This document shows positions 23,789 to 34,879 of a DNA stretch of 62,000 nt, in pieces (the first letter of the stretch is position 1; each line of letters starts with the position of its first letter). A program made the translations under genes and the position numbers. The notes beneath the pieces were generated by a model. That model made no database searches, was not told the DNA's origin, and saw only the letters and a list, made by a program, of their open reading frames with translations. Source of the stretch: Mesostigma viride (Eukaryota > Streptophyta > Mesostigmatophyceae > Mesostigmatales > Mesostigmataceae); NCBI GenBank assembly GCA_009746045.1, contig RPFO01000026.1, positions 1,925,286-1,987,285 of the forward strand, in the 5' to 3' direction.

Positions 23789-24497
23789 ATATTCTGATCA
23801 GGCACTCCGCAAAGGTGAAAACCTTTGCGTTCAGTGCCGGGCCGCGGAAAACGCGGAAAACGCGATCTACAAATGAATCCGACCGGAATCGAACTGGGGA
23901 CCTCTCGCACCAATTTTGCTGACTATAGGACGGACGTCTCCGGTTACCATGGCATCGCCAACTTACACCTACAGTCATCCGCAAAAGTTCTCCTGTCCGG
24001 GGAGTGATGCAAGCCTTTCGGATTTGGTACTAGATAAATCACTCGAGATCTGTGTGTAGGAGTACTACACACGTGTCTGCACGCGAGACTTGTTCAGTCT
24101 CGCACCGTGAGACGGGCTGAACACGGCTGAATCCTTCTTTTAGAAGGGGGCGTAGCCGGTACTATCGAAATCAGCCAAGCGTATATTCTGATCAGGCACT
24201 CCGCAAAGGTGAAAACCTTTGCGTTCAGTGCCGGGCCGCGGAAAACGCGGAAAACGCGATCTACAAATGAATCCGACCGGAATCGAACTGGGGACCTCTC
24301 GCACCAATTTTGCTGACTATAGGACGGACGTCTCCGGTTACCATGGCATCGCCAACTTACACCTACAGTCATCCGCAAAAGTTCTCCTGTCCGGGGAGTG
24401 ATGCAAGCCTTTCGGATTTGGTACTAGATAAATCACTCGAGATCTGTGTGTAGGAGTACTACACACGTGTCTGCACGCGAGACTTGTTCAGTCTCGC
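23789..24497. repeat. Two identical 315-bp direct repeats (23789-24103, 24183-24497)
   Basis: I see no mismatch between the 315-bp copies, which are separated by 79 bp. Read on the minus strand, each contains AGTTCGATTCC, close to the RNA polymerase III B-box, preceded by a tRNA-arm-like stretch. The T-stem does not pair well and I cannot fold a full cloverleaf. Each also has a short inverted repeat GCAAAGGTGAAAACCTTTGC. A tRNA-derived SINE or a duplicated LINE segment are both possible. Confidence 0.6.
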
Positions 24498-24499
24498 CA

Positions 24500-24625
24500 T
24501 ATGCCCCTTCTCTGGGCTATGTGCTACATATACTCCCAACGGAGTTATGGTCCTAATTAATTAATTAATTAATTAATTAATTAATTAATTAATTAATTAA
24601 TTAATTAATTAATGTATCCCTGAGA
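24500..24625 (+). repeat. LINE 3' terminus with (TTAA)n tail
   Basis: GCCCCTTCTCTGGGCTATGTGCTACATA leads into the hairpin CTCCCAACGGAG (24533-24544), then GTTATGGTCC and about 55 bp of TTAA repeats (24556-24613). A short inverted copy of the upstream motif (GAGAAGGGGCATA) follows the tail. Confidence 0.75.
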
Positions 24626-24889
24626 AGGGGCATATCAAGGAGACAACCAAGCGAACCAGCGCAGGCCAGAAATCGGGAGAATCCGGACCTTGGTAGCTCG
24701 AGCCTGCCGTTATCTTGTCTGCGTGTTCGAGTCGTTCAGGATGACGAAGATGAATGGTGATGGAAATGTGTAGCCTTTTGCATGAGTGTCTAGTGGTGAG
24801 CACCATTGCTGCGATCGCTCTCCCACCATTTACGAGGAAATACCCGCAAAAGGAAAACCACTGAAAAGGTCTAGCTAGTCAGTCATTAC

Positions 24890-26065
24890 GTTAGCCATGC
24901 CATGATTCCAAACGTCCAAGAACTGCACACGGTGCAAAGGCAAAAAGCCGGAGGACAGCACTTTCAAATGTGCGGCGGGAACCAAAAGCCCGCGTATGCT
25001 AGAAAACATGCCTCCGGAGATGCTATGACATGCATCTTCTTCGGGGACTACGCTTCGCTTTACGACCTGTGCCTCCATCTCCACGACAACAATCGCCTCC
25101 TCACCCCGGATGGCCGCCGCTGGGTCAACACCCACCTGCTTTTCGGGTGCACCCGCCCTGAACTCCAGCATACCATTCTCAACTCCCTTCTCATGCGCTC
25201 CGATGGCGAGATCTGGGCTCCATCCATCTCCGCCCCCACACTTCGTTCCATCCTTACGGAAGCGTTTCAGCAGCACGTGACCCCCCTTGCCGCCGATGTG
25301 GCAGCACTGGGCGGCACGCTGCTGAGCTTCCTCACCTTTCCGCCTCCACCTCCACTGCCATTTCCGCCTCCACTGCCGACATCAAAGCCCAGCTCCTCGA
25401 TCTCGACCCGCGCCTTCAAGCCACCGCCACCGCTCTTGAGTGCTTGCATGACACCGCCGGCCTCACCGCCCAGGCGGTGAAGGACATCGCTGCCCAGCCG
25501 GTACCTGCTGGCCCGGCCAGTGATGTTCCCTTCACCTGGGCGGAAGCTTGCTTAATCAACATACCACCTCCAACACCTCCACCATCGCGGCACAACTCAA
25601 GCAACAAGCCCTCGACCTTCGCGAGGAGGCCGAGCTCGACAAGCGCAGCCACAATGTCATCGTCAAGCACTTCGACCAGCCGTCAGGTGAGACCCCGACG
25701 AGCCTTCTCACGGCATTTAACTGAAGCGCGACATTCTTGCCCCCATGCAACTCACTGGTGAGCTGCAGATGTCGGCTGTCCGCCTCCCCCGCGCGCGGGG
25801 TAAGGCTGGCCCGGCACCCGCGCTCCTCACCTTTAAGTACATGGGGGACAAGCTGGCGTTCCTTAAATGCCGTAAGAAGCTCTCGGAGACTCGCTTCACG
25901 CTGGACGACGACTTGACCCTGGCCCAGCAACAGCGGCGGCGCGAGCTATGGCCGACCTACCTTCAGCTCCGGCAGCGCGCAGGGGGGAAGCCGGTATACT
26001 GGAGGGGGGCGGTCATCCACGTTGACCACAAGCCATGGCAGGCCCCTCCTGCCACCTCAGACTAG
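24890..26065 (+). pseudogene. LINE ORF1 copy B (frameshifted)
   Basis: The N-terminal domain (CIFFGDYASLYDLCLHLHD.. to LTEAFQQHV, about 25020-25280), the coiled-coil/linker part and the L1-type C-terminal half (about 25740-26065, ending HKPWQAPPATSD) are all present. At least two frame changes break them, in the Pro-rich middle near 25310-25500 and again near 25555-25720. Nucleotide similarity to the minus-strand copy at 36330-37686 is obvious throughout. The 3' UTR continues to about 26410 without the hairpin tail, so the copy is also cut at its 3' end. Confidence 0.75.
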
Positions 26066-26813
26066 GGAACATATACCAGTAGTGTAGATTAGTCAGGCTT
26101 AGCCGTAGCATGTGGCCCACGCGCATGTGCGCCCATAATGGCCCCCATGGATGATGCCTTAAGTATTTCGCTACGCCATGCCTACAATGGGACCTCCCAT
26201 GGATGTTGCAGTCAGCATTTAGCCATGCTATGCCTATGCAGGGAGTTACTCTCTGCTGAGATGCCATGTGTACACCAGCCATAGCCTAGCCACATACCTT
26301 CCACCCCATATGTCATGCAGGCCTTCTAGGCCCTCTCCTCAAGCCGCCTTGGGTGCTTGTGCTTGTTTAGGAGGCATGAACCATCATGGCGGTGCAGGTG
26401 CACCTGTCACGTCCGTGATCATTTACGTCCGTGCACTCAAGAAGTTACGCGGTTGCCGTAATTGGAATCGTTACCAACGTTTGGTTGGTTCCGATTCAGT
26501 AGGCCGCAGGCTTTGTTTCTTTGGGCTTGTGTGGAGCCGGCTGCGCCGGAAAGGCCTGAATTTCCAGAGTGACAGTCTTAGGTGACCTGGCTTAGGTTCA
26601 GGCGCAAGACTTTGGGGCGCAAAGCCTTGGTGGCTTGCGCAATATTCCGGTGCGTGACATTTGGCAGTTACGAATCTTTTGTATTGTCCAGACGGAATGA
26701 TGTTCAGTCCATCTGACAAAGCTGGATACGCAGATCGTACTGTGCGGTGTGCTGGCTCGCACGTGGCTGTCGAATGTTCAGACTTGCGCAGCATTTTGCT
26801 GGCAGTCTAATTA
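26066..26813 (+). other. LINE 3' UTR remnant, then unassigned DNA
   Basis: 26066-26408 matches the 3' UTRs near 35990-36320 and 38440-38760 (GTGGCCCACGCGCATGTGCGC, GGGAGTTACTCTCTGCTGAG, CATGCAGGCCTTCTAGGCCC). From 26409 to the MITE at 26814 no feature is recognised. Confidence 0.6.
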
Positions 26814-27719
26814 CAGTCATTCCCGCGTTAAGTTGCGTTTCTTAAGGTTGCGTTCCCGCGTTAAGTTGCAGCGCCGAAGTTTGGGGGGCGACCGCAACTT
26901 AAGCATGGAGGCCATCGCAACTTAACGCGGTAATGACTCAATTTGTAGGTGTCAAGCCATTCTTGGCCGCGCAGGAGGCCATTTTTTGCAAGTCCGGACC
27001 CGCTACGTGATTTTAGGCGGCAAAATATGCAAGCCCCGCTAGCGCGCAAATTTCCCCGCCTGCTGGCTTCGGTGAAAAGCGCGAATGCAACCTTACAAAT
27101 TCAGTTTCAGTTTGCAGCCTGTGGGCTGCGGTACATAAGACTTTACGACCATGCAGGGTCTGTAATTGAGACATCAGTCTTGCCGGAAATTACCACCATC
27201 ATGCCGAATGCACCACATAAGGGCAAAGACATGGTCGTTGAGGCCACTGGTAGTCTCGCTACCTGTGGCCTCCATGGTGTTATTATTGATTGTTTACATG
27301 CAGGCCATTGACAGTAAATGAAGCTTCCCTCACGACTGTTCGATCCCATGTTTTGTCACAGTCAAATGTGAAGCCGGCTGGCAATTAAGTAATCCGCCAA
27401 AAACTGAGAGAGCCGAAGTCAGAGGGTTAAAACACACATTTGTGGTATAAAACGCAGGAAGTCGGTGTGTGGCTGCCCACGGCGTGTTTTGCAGCCCGCC
27501 TTTGTCCAAAATATCTGGCCTGGCCGGAAAATGGACTTGGGCCAGCTTTGACGCTGCACCTGGATCGGGCTTGACGAGAGCTGTCGAATGCCGTATAGAA
27601 GTCCGTCAGAGGAGGAGGTGGTGGGCTGCTAGCCTAATTCTACCGTTAAGTTGCGTTCCCGCGTTAAGTTGCGGCGCCAAGTTTTAGGGGGCGATCGCAA
27701 CTTAACGCGGGAATGACTG
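26814..27719 (+). mobile_element. MITE, Tc1/mariner-type, copy B (906 bp)
   Basis: Same family as 9621-10513: CAGTCATTCCCGCG start, CGGGAATGACTG end, flanked by TA on both sides, with small indels along the body. No transposase. Confidence 0.88.
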
Positions 27720-27721
27720 TA

Positions 27722-28508
27722 CTGCACGTCAGGCGGCTTGCTGGCAAATGCGACAGCCCATGGATGCCGGGATTTTTGGAGGTATTTAGGAGCAGGGCAG
27801 CGGTCATGAATGGTGGTCGTTGTTCGCTCGTTTCTCTCCCTCACAACTAGTTTGTTGTCTTCATGGGGTTAAACTTCTCAAACAGCCCGGAGCACTGAGC
27901 CCCCGTGAGTGGTTGCATGTCGTACGTTGCCATGACGATGGTTGATAGGATCGACAGTGGTTTGATCCGGTTGGGATGTTGTTGGCATTGTGGACGAGAA
28001 ACGTTCTGCTGACCCGGGAACAGTCCCGGGAAAGGGCCGGTTCGTCGTTGGCCAGTGTGCCAGTAACTGGGACATGAGCGCAGAGTCACACAGTTGATCG
28101 ATATAGATTATGACGTAAGTAAACACAGTTGCGCCACAGTGGCGTCATGGTCGGTCTGTGGTGATTTCGATGGGTCTCAAGGATATGTAGTTACTCTTAC
28201 AGTTGCGGCAGCACAACTCGGCATTCATTGTAATTTGTCAAATGTTATGGAATGAATGGTTTGGGCATTGCTTTCATCATAAAGCATTATTGCAATCTTC
28301 ATAATATAATCGGCTGGCTGCGCTGCCTGTCATGAAGGTGGTGGTGCCGTCAAGGACCACACCTATCATTTTCACTTAATCACGAGCGAACAACCCTTAA
28401 TTGGCGGGTTCAGTTCGGCGCGGCCAGCCTGAGCCGGAGATATACCCAAGCTGCTTGCAGAATCAAGCACTTGGAAGAGGATTAAGCTTATCCTGTAAAA
28501 AGGCTGCT
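27722..28508. other. No gene recognised
   Basis: About 790 bp of unique-looking sequence. The only visible structure is a perfect inverted pair CCCGGGAAC..GTCCCGGG near 28012-28031. Short frames on both strands carry no domain. Confidence 0.5.
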
Positions 28509-28520
28509 ATGGATATATAT

Positions 28521-29766
28521 TCATTGAGAATGATAGATTACGGAGGTGAGATAGGCATGCAACATAAGGAAAAACCCGATAACTGGGAGAATAACCCTGA
28601 AGAAATTAATTGCAATCTCAGTCTGACACAGACATCCAAGGATCACGCCAGCTGCACAAGGTACAACTAACTATACAGCACAAAACTACACGCAGCAACA
28701 GCGCTGCCGGCCCACCATGCAGGCCTGGAAAGGATCTAGACCGCATGGGTCGCGACAAAGTCGGCCCGGGTGCGGCGGAATAACACATCAGCCACGGTGC
28801 GAGTGAGGGCGAGTGACAGGCGCTGCCGCCAATACGAGGACCACGTGCGGGCCGACCACGGGGCGGTCTGACCCTCGAGGTCGAGGCGGTCTTCACGGCG
28901 CTGGCAGCACTCGTGGAAAAACTCCGCTGTCTTGGGGCCCATGGCCCCGAACTCCTCAAGGACAAAGGGGATGACCCGGTGGGGCCCCACATTGCCGTAA
29001 GAGGCAAACTTGTCGCGCTCAGCCACAGCGGCAGCAGCGCCGGCATCCACAGCCGCCCGGAGGATGTGGCGACCGGAAAGCGGTCGAGCCACGGAGACGT
29101 CGATGAGCAGGTGGCAACCCTGCCCGTCGTAGTCAAGCACGGTAATGTCGGGGCGGTGGTTGGGCCGGGCCCACTTCAAATGTTCCGAAAAGTGTGACAC
29201 TTTTTGTCGTTTTTTTGACTTTTTCGACGATCGTCACTCTGCAGAGTGATTCGTCGTGCGAAATCGTGCGAAATTGTGCGAAATTTGCTGAAATCGTGTG
29301 AAATTTGCTGAAATCGTGCGAATTTGTGCGAAATTTGCTGAAATTGTGCGAAATTTCATGTGAAAAATGTTGACGGTAAAAAATTTTGATGTGCACAACG
29401 TGTGTGAATTCATGCGAAATTTTGTCAAACGTCACTCCCCCAAACGACCCTTGGTTGAAATCCATGCGAAATTGTGCGAAATCATGCAAAATTGTGCGAA
29501 ATCGTGCGAAATCGTGCGAAATCGTGCGAAAATGTGTGAAAATTTTGCGAAAATCACGCGAAAATCACGCGACCTCGTGCGAAAATTTTTTTTTTTTTGC
29601 GAAAATAGCGAAAAAGTGTCACACACTTGGCTTGGACGGCGAAACATTTGAAGTGGGCCCGGCCGTTGGGTGAGTAGAGGGCGGCCCCATCCGCGTCCTC
29701 GCACTTGATGGTGGAGTGGGGAAAGACCGACCGAACCATGGCACACACCACCCGGAGGAGAGCGGT
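28521..29766 (-). pseudogene. RLE-type LINE end, element 1 (endonuclease-like C-terminus), split by a MITE
   Basis: Minus-strand coding runs from about 29751 (FPHSTIKCEDADGAALYSPNGR) into the nested insertion 29167-29660, then resumes as ARPNHRPDITVLDYDG..HLLIDVSVARP and ends at 28736. The RPD-x(n)-IDVSV spacing fits the PD-(D/E)xK-like restriction endonuclease that follows RT in R2/NeSL-type LINEs. A Trp/Arg-rich tail (PWSARTW, WRQRLS, RRTRADF) follows. About 200 bp of 3' UTR reach the 12-bp repeat at 28509-28520. The RT itself is missing, so it is a 5'-truncated copy. The RLE assignment rests on motif spacing, not a search. Confidence 0.6.
29167..29660. mobile_element. 494-bp MITE with GGGCCCACTTCAAATGTT TIRs, nested in LINE element 1
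   Basis: Ends are inverted: GGGCCCACTTCAAATGTT(C/T)CG followed by an AGTGTGACACTTTTT-type subterminal inverted repeat. GGCC flanks both sides (29163-29166, 29661-29664) as a possible 4-bp target duplication. The interior is almost entirely tandem (A)TGCGAAAT / TGCTGAAAT / CGTGCGAAAT units in one orientation. No coding capacity. It interrupts the LINE frame, so it arrived later. Confidence 0.75.
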
Positions 29767-29778
29767 ATGGATATATAT

Positions 29779-30345
29779 TTTAAAAATATAATTACTTACA
29801 GCAGAGTGAAATCACTCAAACCAAAGCAAACGCCCAGCTATAAACCTATATACAGAGCCATGTCAAAGCTCTATACTACGATAAGACCAATGGAAACGCC
29901 TAACGGGAGGAACCTAATAGCCCTGCTGCACCGCAAAATCAGCCCGCGTACGGCGGAGCATGATGTCAGCCATGGCCCGAGTCAGCGCCACCGACAAGCG
30001 CTGACGCCAAAATGACGTCCAGGTCCGCGCCGACCATGGGGCCCGCTGGCCCTCCAGGTCCAGCCGGTCCTCCCGGAGCCGGCAGCACTCCTTGAAGAAG
30101 GCGGAGGTCAGGGGCCCCATGGCCCCAAACTCCTCCAGGACAAAGGGCACCACACGATGGTGCCCGACGTCGCCGTAGGCCAGGAGCTTGGCCCGCTCCG
30201 CCCGGTCCGCCGTGTAACCTGCCGTGAGGGAGGCCCCAGCCACGTGGCTAAGAGCCAAGGGCCGCGCCACCGAAACGTCAATAAGCAGATGCCGGCCACC
30301 CCCCTCAAAGTCCAGCACCACGATGTCAGGCCGGTGGTTGGGGGA
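29779..30345 (-). pseudogene. RLE-type LINE end, element 2
   Basis: Codes on the minus strand from about 30345 to 29914: SPNHRPDIVVLDFEGGGRHLLIDVSVARP.. through FVLEEFGAMGP, PWSARTW and RRTRADF. Clearly a paralogue of element 1, but its 3' UTR (29779-29913) is unrelated, so it belongs to another subfamily. It is truncated just before the RPD motif. Flanked by the same 12-bp sequence as element 1 (29767-29778 and 30346-30357). Confidence 0.6.
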
Positions 30346-30357
30346 ATGGATATATAT

Positions 30358-30810
30358 AATATAGTGGATCACACACATGAGCACTCTCTCTATTAATTAA
30401 TTAATTAATTAGACTCGTGCTCCCGTTGGGGAGTCACGGAGCATTAACCCCGATGAATGGATGGATGGGCGCACACATTCCTACCGGTCTAATCTATCTA
30501 CATTGGCTACATACTACATCTATCTAACACTCTCTCTATTGCTATGATACTCTCTCTATCTAATACTCTCTCTATTGCTATGGATATGCCTTCCAAGTGA
30601 TAGGCTAGGATATAATGGCACGCAAACGCGACACACCTTGTGCACCCAAAGCAGGTGATAATTGTACATCCTACACCTGCAGGTTGTCGCCCTGATTGTA
30701 TTACAAACCCATAGATGCCCCTTTCTTGAAGGGCTATGTGTTACATATGCTCCCCACGGAGCTATAATTAATTAATTAATGCCAGAAAACAGAGAGGGCA
30801 TATGGCTTAT
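30358..30810. repeat. LINE 3' tails in both orientations with TTAA repeats
   Basis: A minus-oriented tail has TTAA repeats at about 30392-30411 and the hairpin variant at 30420-30433. A plus-oriented 3' end spans about 30640-30780, with hairpin CTCCCCACGGAG at 30750-30761 followed by TAATTAATTAATTAA. Between them are short CTCTCTCTAT repeats and no gene. Confidence 0.65.
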
Positions 30811-31008
30811 AATACACTCTGGGCTACTTCCTGCAAGGGTAGGGTGTAAACTACACCTGCGAACCACTATGTACTACACTATGTAGTGTGTACTACACAC
30901 TGTACGCATTGACCTATGCCAGGTCACCTGTTTTCTAACGGAGGATTCACTTAATTGGTCATGCTCATTATTGCACCATGTCCAGATGTTGCATTGAGAA
31001 TTTAGCCA
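30811..31008. other. No gene recognised
   Basis: About 200 bp of transition sequence before the LINE RT element. It contains a GTGTAGTACACAC-type palindromic stretch near 30885-30900. Confidence 0.4.
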
Positions 31009-31677
31009 TGCTATGCCTATGCCTATGCCTATGCCTATGCCTACGCCGAACACGAGCGGAACCGGTGCCGACAGGAGTACCTGTCGGCCCTGGACGCCCG
31101 GGCGGACGTCGACGAGCTGGACAAGGGTGCCCCCAACGCCGCCATTTTTGCGGGCTTTGCGGCCCGTGCCCGCCCGTTGCTGGCGGCCCGGCACCTGCCG
31201 GCCATGCCCCGCCGCCGCCCCGGCCCGCTCTACCGCCAGGACCCCAAGGTCTTGGCCGCCAGCCGGCACCGCCTCAAGCGTAACCGGGACCCGCTGCAGA
31301 AACCAGTGCTCAAGGCCGCCCTCGTGGAGGCCTACGAGCACGCTCAGGACGCGGAGGCGGCCCAGTGCATCGCGGATGCCAAGGCCTGCATGCCAGGCTC
31401 ACAACCAGGGCAAGGACATGTGGTACCACCTCGACCGGCTCGGCGGCCGGCGGCAGCGCACCCCGGTGGAGCACACGGGGGACGGCACGGCGCCGGTCAG
31501 CCTTGACCGCTGGTTGGCCCACAATGTTTCCTTGACCGGTGGGGCTCGCGCCCCCCCCCCGCCGCTTCACCCCGAGACGGCCGCCCGCCTCGGGGTCGCC
31601 GGACCCCCGCCGCCGCCAGCGCCCCCCTCCTCGGCCGCGGACGTACTACCAAGTCCCCGCCTTGCAGGAGGGCTGCC
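31009..31677 (+). pseudogene. LINE ORF2 linker region, frame-broken, starting at a (GCCTAT)n run
   Basis: A (GCCTAT)n tract at 31009-31043 marks the 5' boundary. Coding-like sequence with strong Ala/Arg bias follows in one frame to about 31400 (YLSALDARADVDELDKGAPNA..). It then shifts to another (NQGKDMWYHLDRLGGRRQRTPVEHTGDG, DRWLAHNVSL), typical of the linker between endonuclease and RT in LINE ORF2. The endonuclease itself is missing. Frameshifted and probably inactive. Confidence 0.55.
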
Positions 31678-32913
31678 TTGCCACTGACGACGTCGTCCCC
31701 GGCCCCCTTCACTTTGAAGGAATTGGACGGCGCCCTTGCTCGCCTGCGGTACGACGCGGCGGTCGGTGCCGACCACCTTTCTGCTGAGCTGCTGAAGACC
31801 CCTGATCTGGCGGTTAGGGATCTTCTGCTGGCGTTCTGCAACCGTGTCCTGCTCTCTGACGAGCCTCCGCCTGCTGAGTGGCAGACGGCCATCCGCGTCA
31901 TGCTGTACAAGAAGGGCTCTGCTGCTGACCCCGGTAACTACCGGGGTGTCTGCCTCCAGAGCGCCGCGCTGAAGGTCTTCATGCGCATGATGCTGCACAG
32001 GCTCCGCGCCGCGCTGGACCCACACCTGGGTGAGTCTCAGATGGGTTTCCGTCGTGGTCGTAACACTGTCATGGCTGTGTTTGTCGCGCGCCGATTGATG
32101 GAGGAGGTGCGTCGCCTTCCCCCTGACAGTTTGCCGCTGGTCTTCATTTTTGTTGACTATATCAAAGCCTTTGACACGGTTCTCTGGGAGGCTCTTTGGG
32201 CCATCCTAGCTCTGGATCGGGTGCCACCAGCGTTTATTGCTGCCATTCGCCGACTGTATGAGGGCTCACAGCTAGCAGTAGTGCGGACTGCGGAAGGCAC
32301 CACCCCACCATTCCCCCTTCACCACGGGGTGTGGCAAGGTTGTGTCCTGTCCCCATACCTGTTCATTATTGTCGTGGATCACGTCATGCGCCGGGCACGT
32401 GCGCGCTTTACTGCTCTTAAGGGGTTTGAGCCAGGCTTGGACATCCTTAACGTGAAAGAGCACGGCGGGGTTAGACCTGGTTACCGCCTTGCCGACCTGA
32501 TTTATGCGGATGATACCACCCTCATCGAGAGCCCCGAGCACATTCAGACCTGGCTGGACTGCCCGGGCCTGGAGGCGCGGGCGGTGGGGTTGGAGATTAG
32601 TGTCAAAACCGAGGCGATGGTGATTGGGGCCTCCAGTAAACCACCGCTGCCGCGCCTGCTAGACGGGACGGAGGTCCCGTTCCGCGACCGCTTCAAGCTG
32701 TTGGGGAGCTGGCTTCCTGACACCGCCGACGATGTGGACACCCGCATCGGCCTTGCCTGGGCCAAGCTCCGTTCGCTCACACCCTACTGGCGCTCGAAGG
32801 GCCTGGGCGGGCACCGCAAGCGCATGCCCTTCAAGGTCCTCGTCCTCACGGTGCTCACGTATGGCGCCGAGGCGTGGACCCTCCCGGCACCCAAACTGGC
32901 TGAGCTAGGCTAG
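31678..32913 (+). pseudogene. LINE reverse transcriptase (ORF2 core)
   Basis: A 411-codon frame covers the RT domain of a non-LTR retrotransposon. Visible blocks are ADHLSAELLK, KKGSAADPGNYRGVCL, MGFRRGRNT, palm motif A as FVDYIKAFDTV with the catalytic Asp, motif B as GVWQGCVLSPYLF (the family usually has R/K/M where W stands here), and motif C as LIYADDTTL. The thumb and FKLLGSW follow, then VLTYGAEAWTL. The frame stops at 32911-32913 just after a 5-bp direct duplication (GCTAG GCTAG). Coding similarity continues in other frames (YRMLRQVLN.., FVGHLAR.., to 33379). The catalytic residues are intact but the ORF is broken. Confidence 0.88.
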
Positions 32914-33510
32914 ACGGCACGGTTTACAGGATGCTCCGACAGGTCCTTAACGTAGGTTTTTCCGAGCGTCCGTCATCAGAGTCTTTGTATCATGGCATGC
33001 CTCGTGTTTCGGACGAGATAATTTAGGCAGCGTAGGATAGCATTTGTAGGACACCTTGCCCGCACCAGCCAGGTCGACACCACCCTCGGTCTGGCCGGCC
33101 CCCAGCGGCTCGGCCAGCCAGGGCGGCACATTCTGCATGACCTGGCCTGGCCCCGAGGACATTCCCAAAAGGGTAGGGAAACCTGTCACGAACTACGTTC
33201 AGATGTTGCTGGACGACCTAGTGGTCCCAGCCCATTTTGAGCACCACATCCACTCTCTCTCCCGTCTTTGGACTGTCATGCAGGACAAGACGCGGTGGAA
33301 GAAGATTGTCAAGGCGCACACGCCCGACCCTGTGGGCAAGCCACCTCCCCCCAAGCGGAGGAGGCGTTTTGATGAGTAGTGTAGTTAGGATTTTCTAGAT
33401 AGCTTAGAGTTAGGATAGTTCGATCACGCGGCTTCCTCCACCCCATCCATCATGGAATATGTGCTACATGACCTCCCCACGGAGGCATGTTATAATTTAA
33501 TTTAAGGGGA
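32914..33510 (+). pseudogene. LINE ORF2 C-terminus (broken) and 3' end
   Basis: After the frameshift the C-terminal part continues as TVYRMLRQVLN..SLYHGMPRVSDE, then RQRRIAFVGHLART and LVVPAHFEHHIHSLSRLWTVMQDKTRWKK to a basic end (PKRRRRFDE, stop 33377-33379). The 3' UTR ends with the hairpin CTCCCCACGGAG at 33473-33484 and a short TAATTTAATTT tail. The same hairpin type ends the ORF1-carrying copies, which ties ORF1 and ORF2 to one LINE superfamily. Confidence 0.65.
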
Positions 33511-33521
33511 CGGGACACCCC

Positions 33522-33547
33522 CGAATTTTTTGGCGCCAAAAAATTCG
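33522..33547. repeat. Perfect 26-bp palindrome centred on GGCGCC
   Basis: CGAATTTTTT-GGCGCC-AAAAAATTCG reads identically on both strands, with no loop. It lies at the left edge of the candidate DNA element. Confidence 0.9.
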
Positions 33548-34879
33548 CGCCGGAGCCGAAGGTCACAAATTTCACGTGCACGGTGCGCGCACCCCTAGCG
33601 GAAGTGGCCATGGCGACTGCGTTCAGGCGAAACTACCACACTAGGGCAGGCGAAATGCAAAAATTTTACTCGAATCTAGAAGGAGATGAGTTTATGATGT
33701 TAGTTTTTGGCGGAAATCAGCTGGTTTACAATATCGCTGTTGTTTTTTTATGCCATCGGCATGGGGGGTAATCTGAATTTTTTGGTCGCGCGGAATGAAA
33801 TAGAATTCATGATAGCGGCTGTAAAATAGCGGTTTTTGGGGCTGTTCTGACCTTGAAGCAGGCATTAATATCGGTTGCATCGAATTCTAAACCGAGCTGG
33901 TGCTTTTTGCCAGATTTTCGGCCATTATCGGTAAGTAATTGTTCAGACCTGCGCAGTGCGTGTCTGACCTGTCCATGGAAGAACGGCTGTTGTTGCGCGC
34001 CTGGGCGAGGGATTTACGAGGGCAAGGTACAGATTTGTCGCGAACGTTATCTGCTATCGGTGCTTTCTTCTATGAGCTCATCGTTCGAGGTTTTTTGCGT
34101 TCTTTTTGGGCAGTTTCCGCCAGCTAGCTCGCCGTCGCTTGCCGTTGTGTTGTCGAATACCTGGCAGCTTTAGATTGTTTTCGTTGATGTCGTGATCAGG
34201 GCCGCTTCAGTCGCAGCCTATAGCTCTTCGGGAAGGTATAAGGCATTTCATAAAACGTGTTCTGGCAAGGATGTTGTGCGTATGGACGCTTCTTGTTGTT
34301 TGAGAGTGACGCACCCTCTCCTCACAGGCCGCAGCGGCATCACAGCGCTCATGCGGTGAAGGGCCGCCAATGGTTTCTTTGCATTTTATCGTGCAGGGAT
34401 GGAAGTGTTATAGTGATGATGATGTTGGAGATATTGCATTTGTGTGACTGCATGTAGATAGCTGGCACCAATGGTTGTTTGAGCTTTCCTTTGTTATGAT
34501 GATGTGACAAGACTACAATGTGCTGAGCCAACCATGGTTGACATGCATGACTGCATGCAAGCTATATATACCATGTTCTTACTTGGTTCCTTGCCCTCCA
34601 TAGTCCCAGTTTGTCATCCATGCCGGGGAGGACAGTTTAGGAGGTGTTGTTGTGTTGATTAGCTTGGTTGGCATCAACCTTACACTCTAACCTGGGAGAA
34701 ACATAGGAAATGCCGCTTAGGCATGTTAGGGCTACCATCGTCAAGGCTATGCACATATTTACAAGGCTGGCCATGCTGGAGGGATGATGAAGACATATGA
34801 GGTGCGTGGCCACCCCTTTGTACTTTGTAAACATACTCTGCATGGTTTTGGTGCATGTTGGATGGCATATTAAGTGGCA

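Larger units (their letters stand above)
28509..30357 (+). repeat. Three ATGGATATATAT target-site copies flanking two tandem LINE insertions
   Basis: ATGGATATATAT occurs at 28509-28520, 29767-29778 and 30346-30357, exactly at the outer and shared borders of the two RLE-type LINE fragments. This is the pattern expected if each insertion duplicated the same 12-bp target. Confidence 0.7.

Noticed and set aside
23825-24401. Intact tRNA genes in the 315-bp repeats
   Set aside because: A B-box-like sequence is present, but no complete cloverleaf or correctly spaced A-box could be folded.
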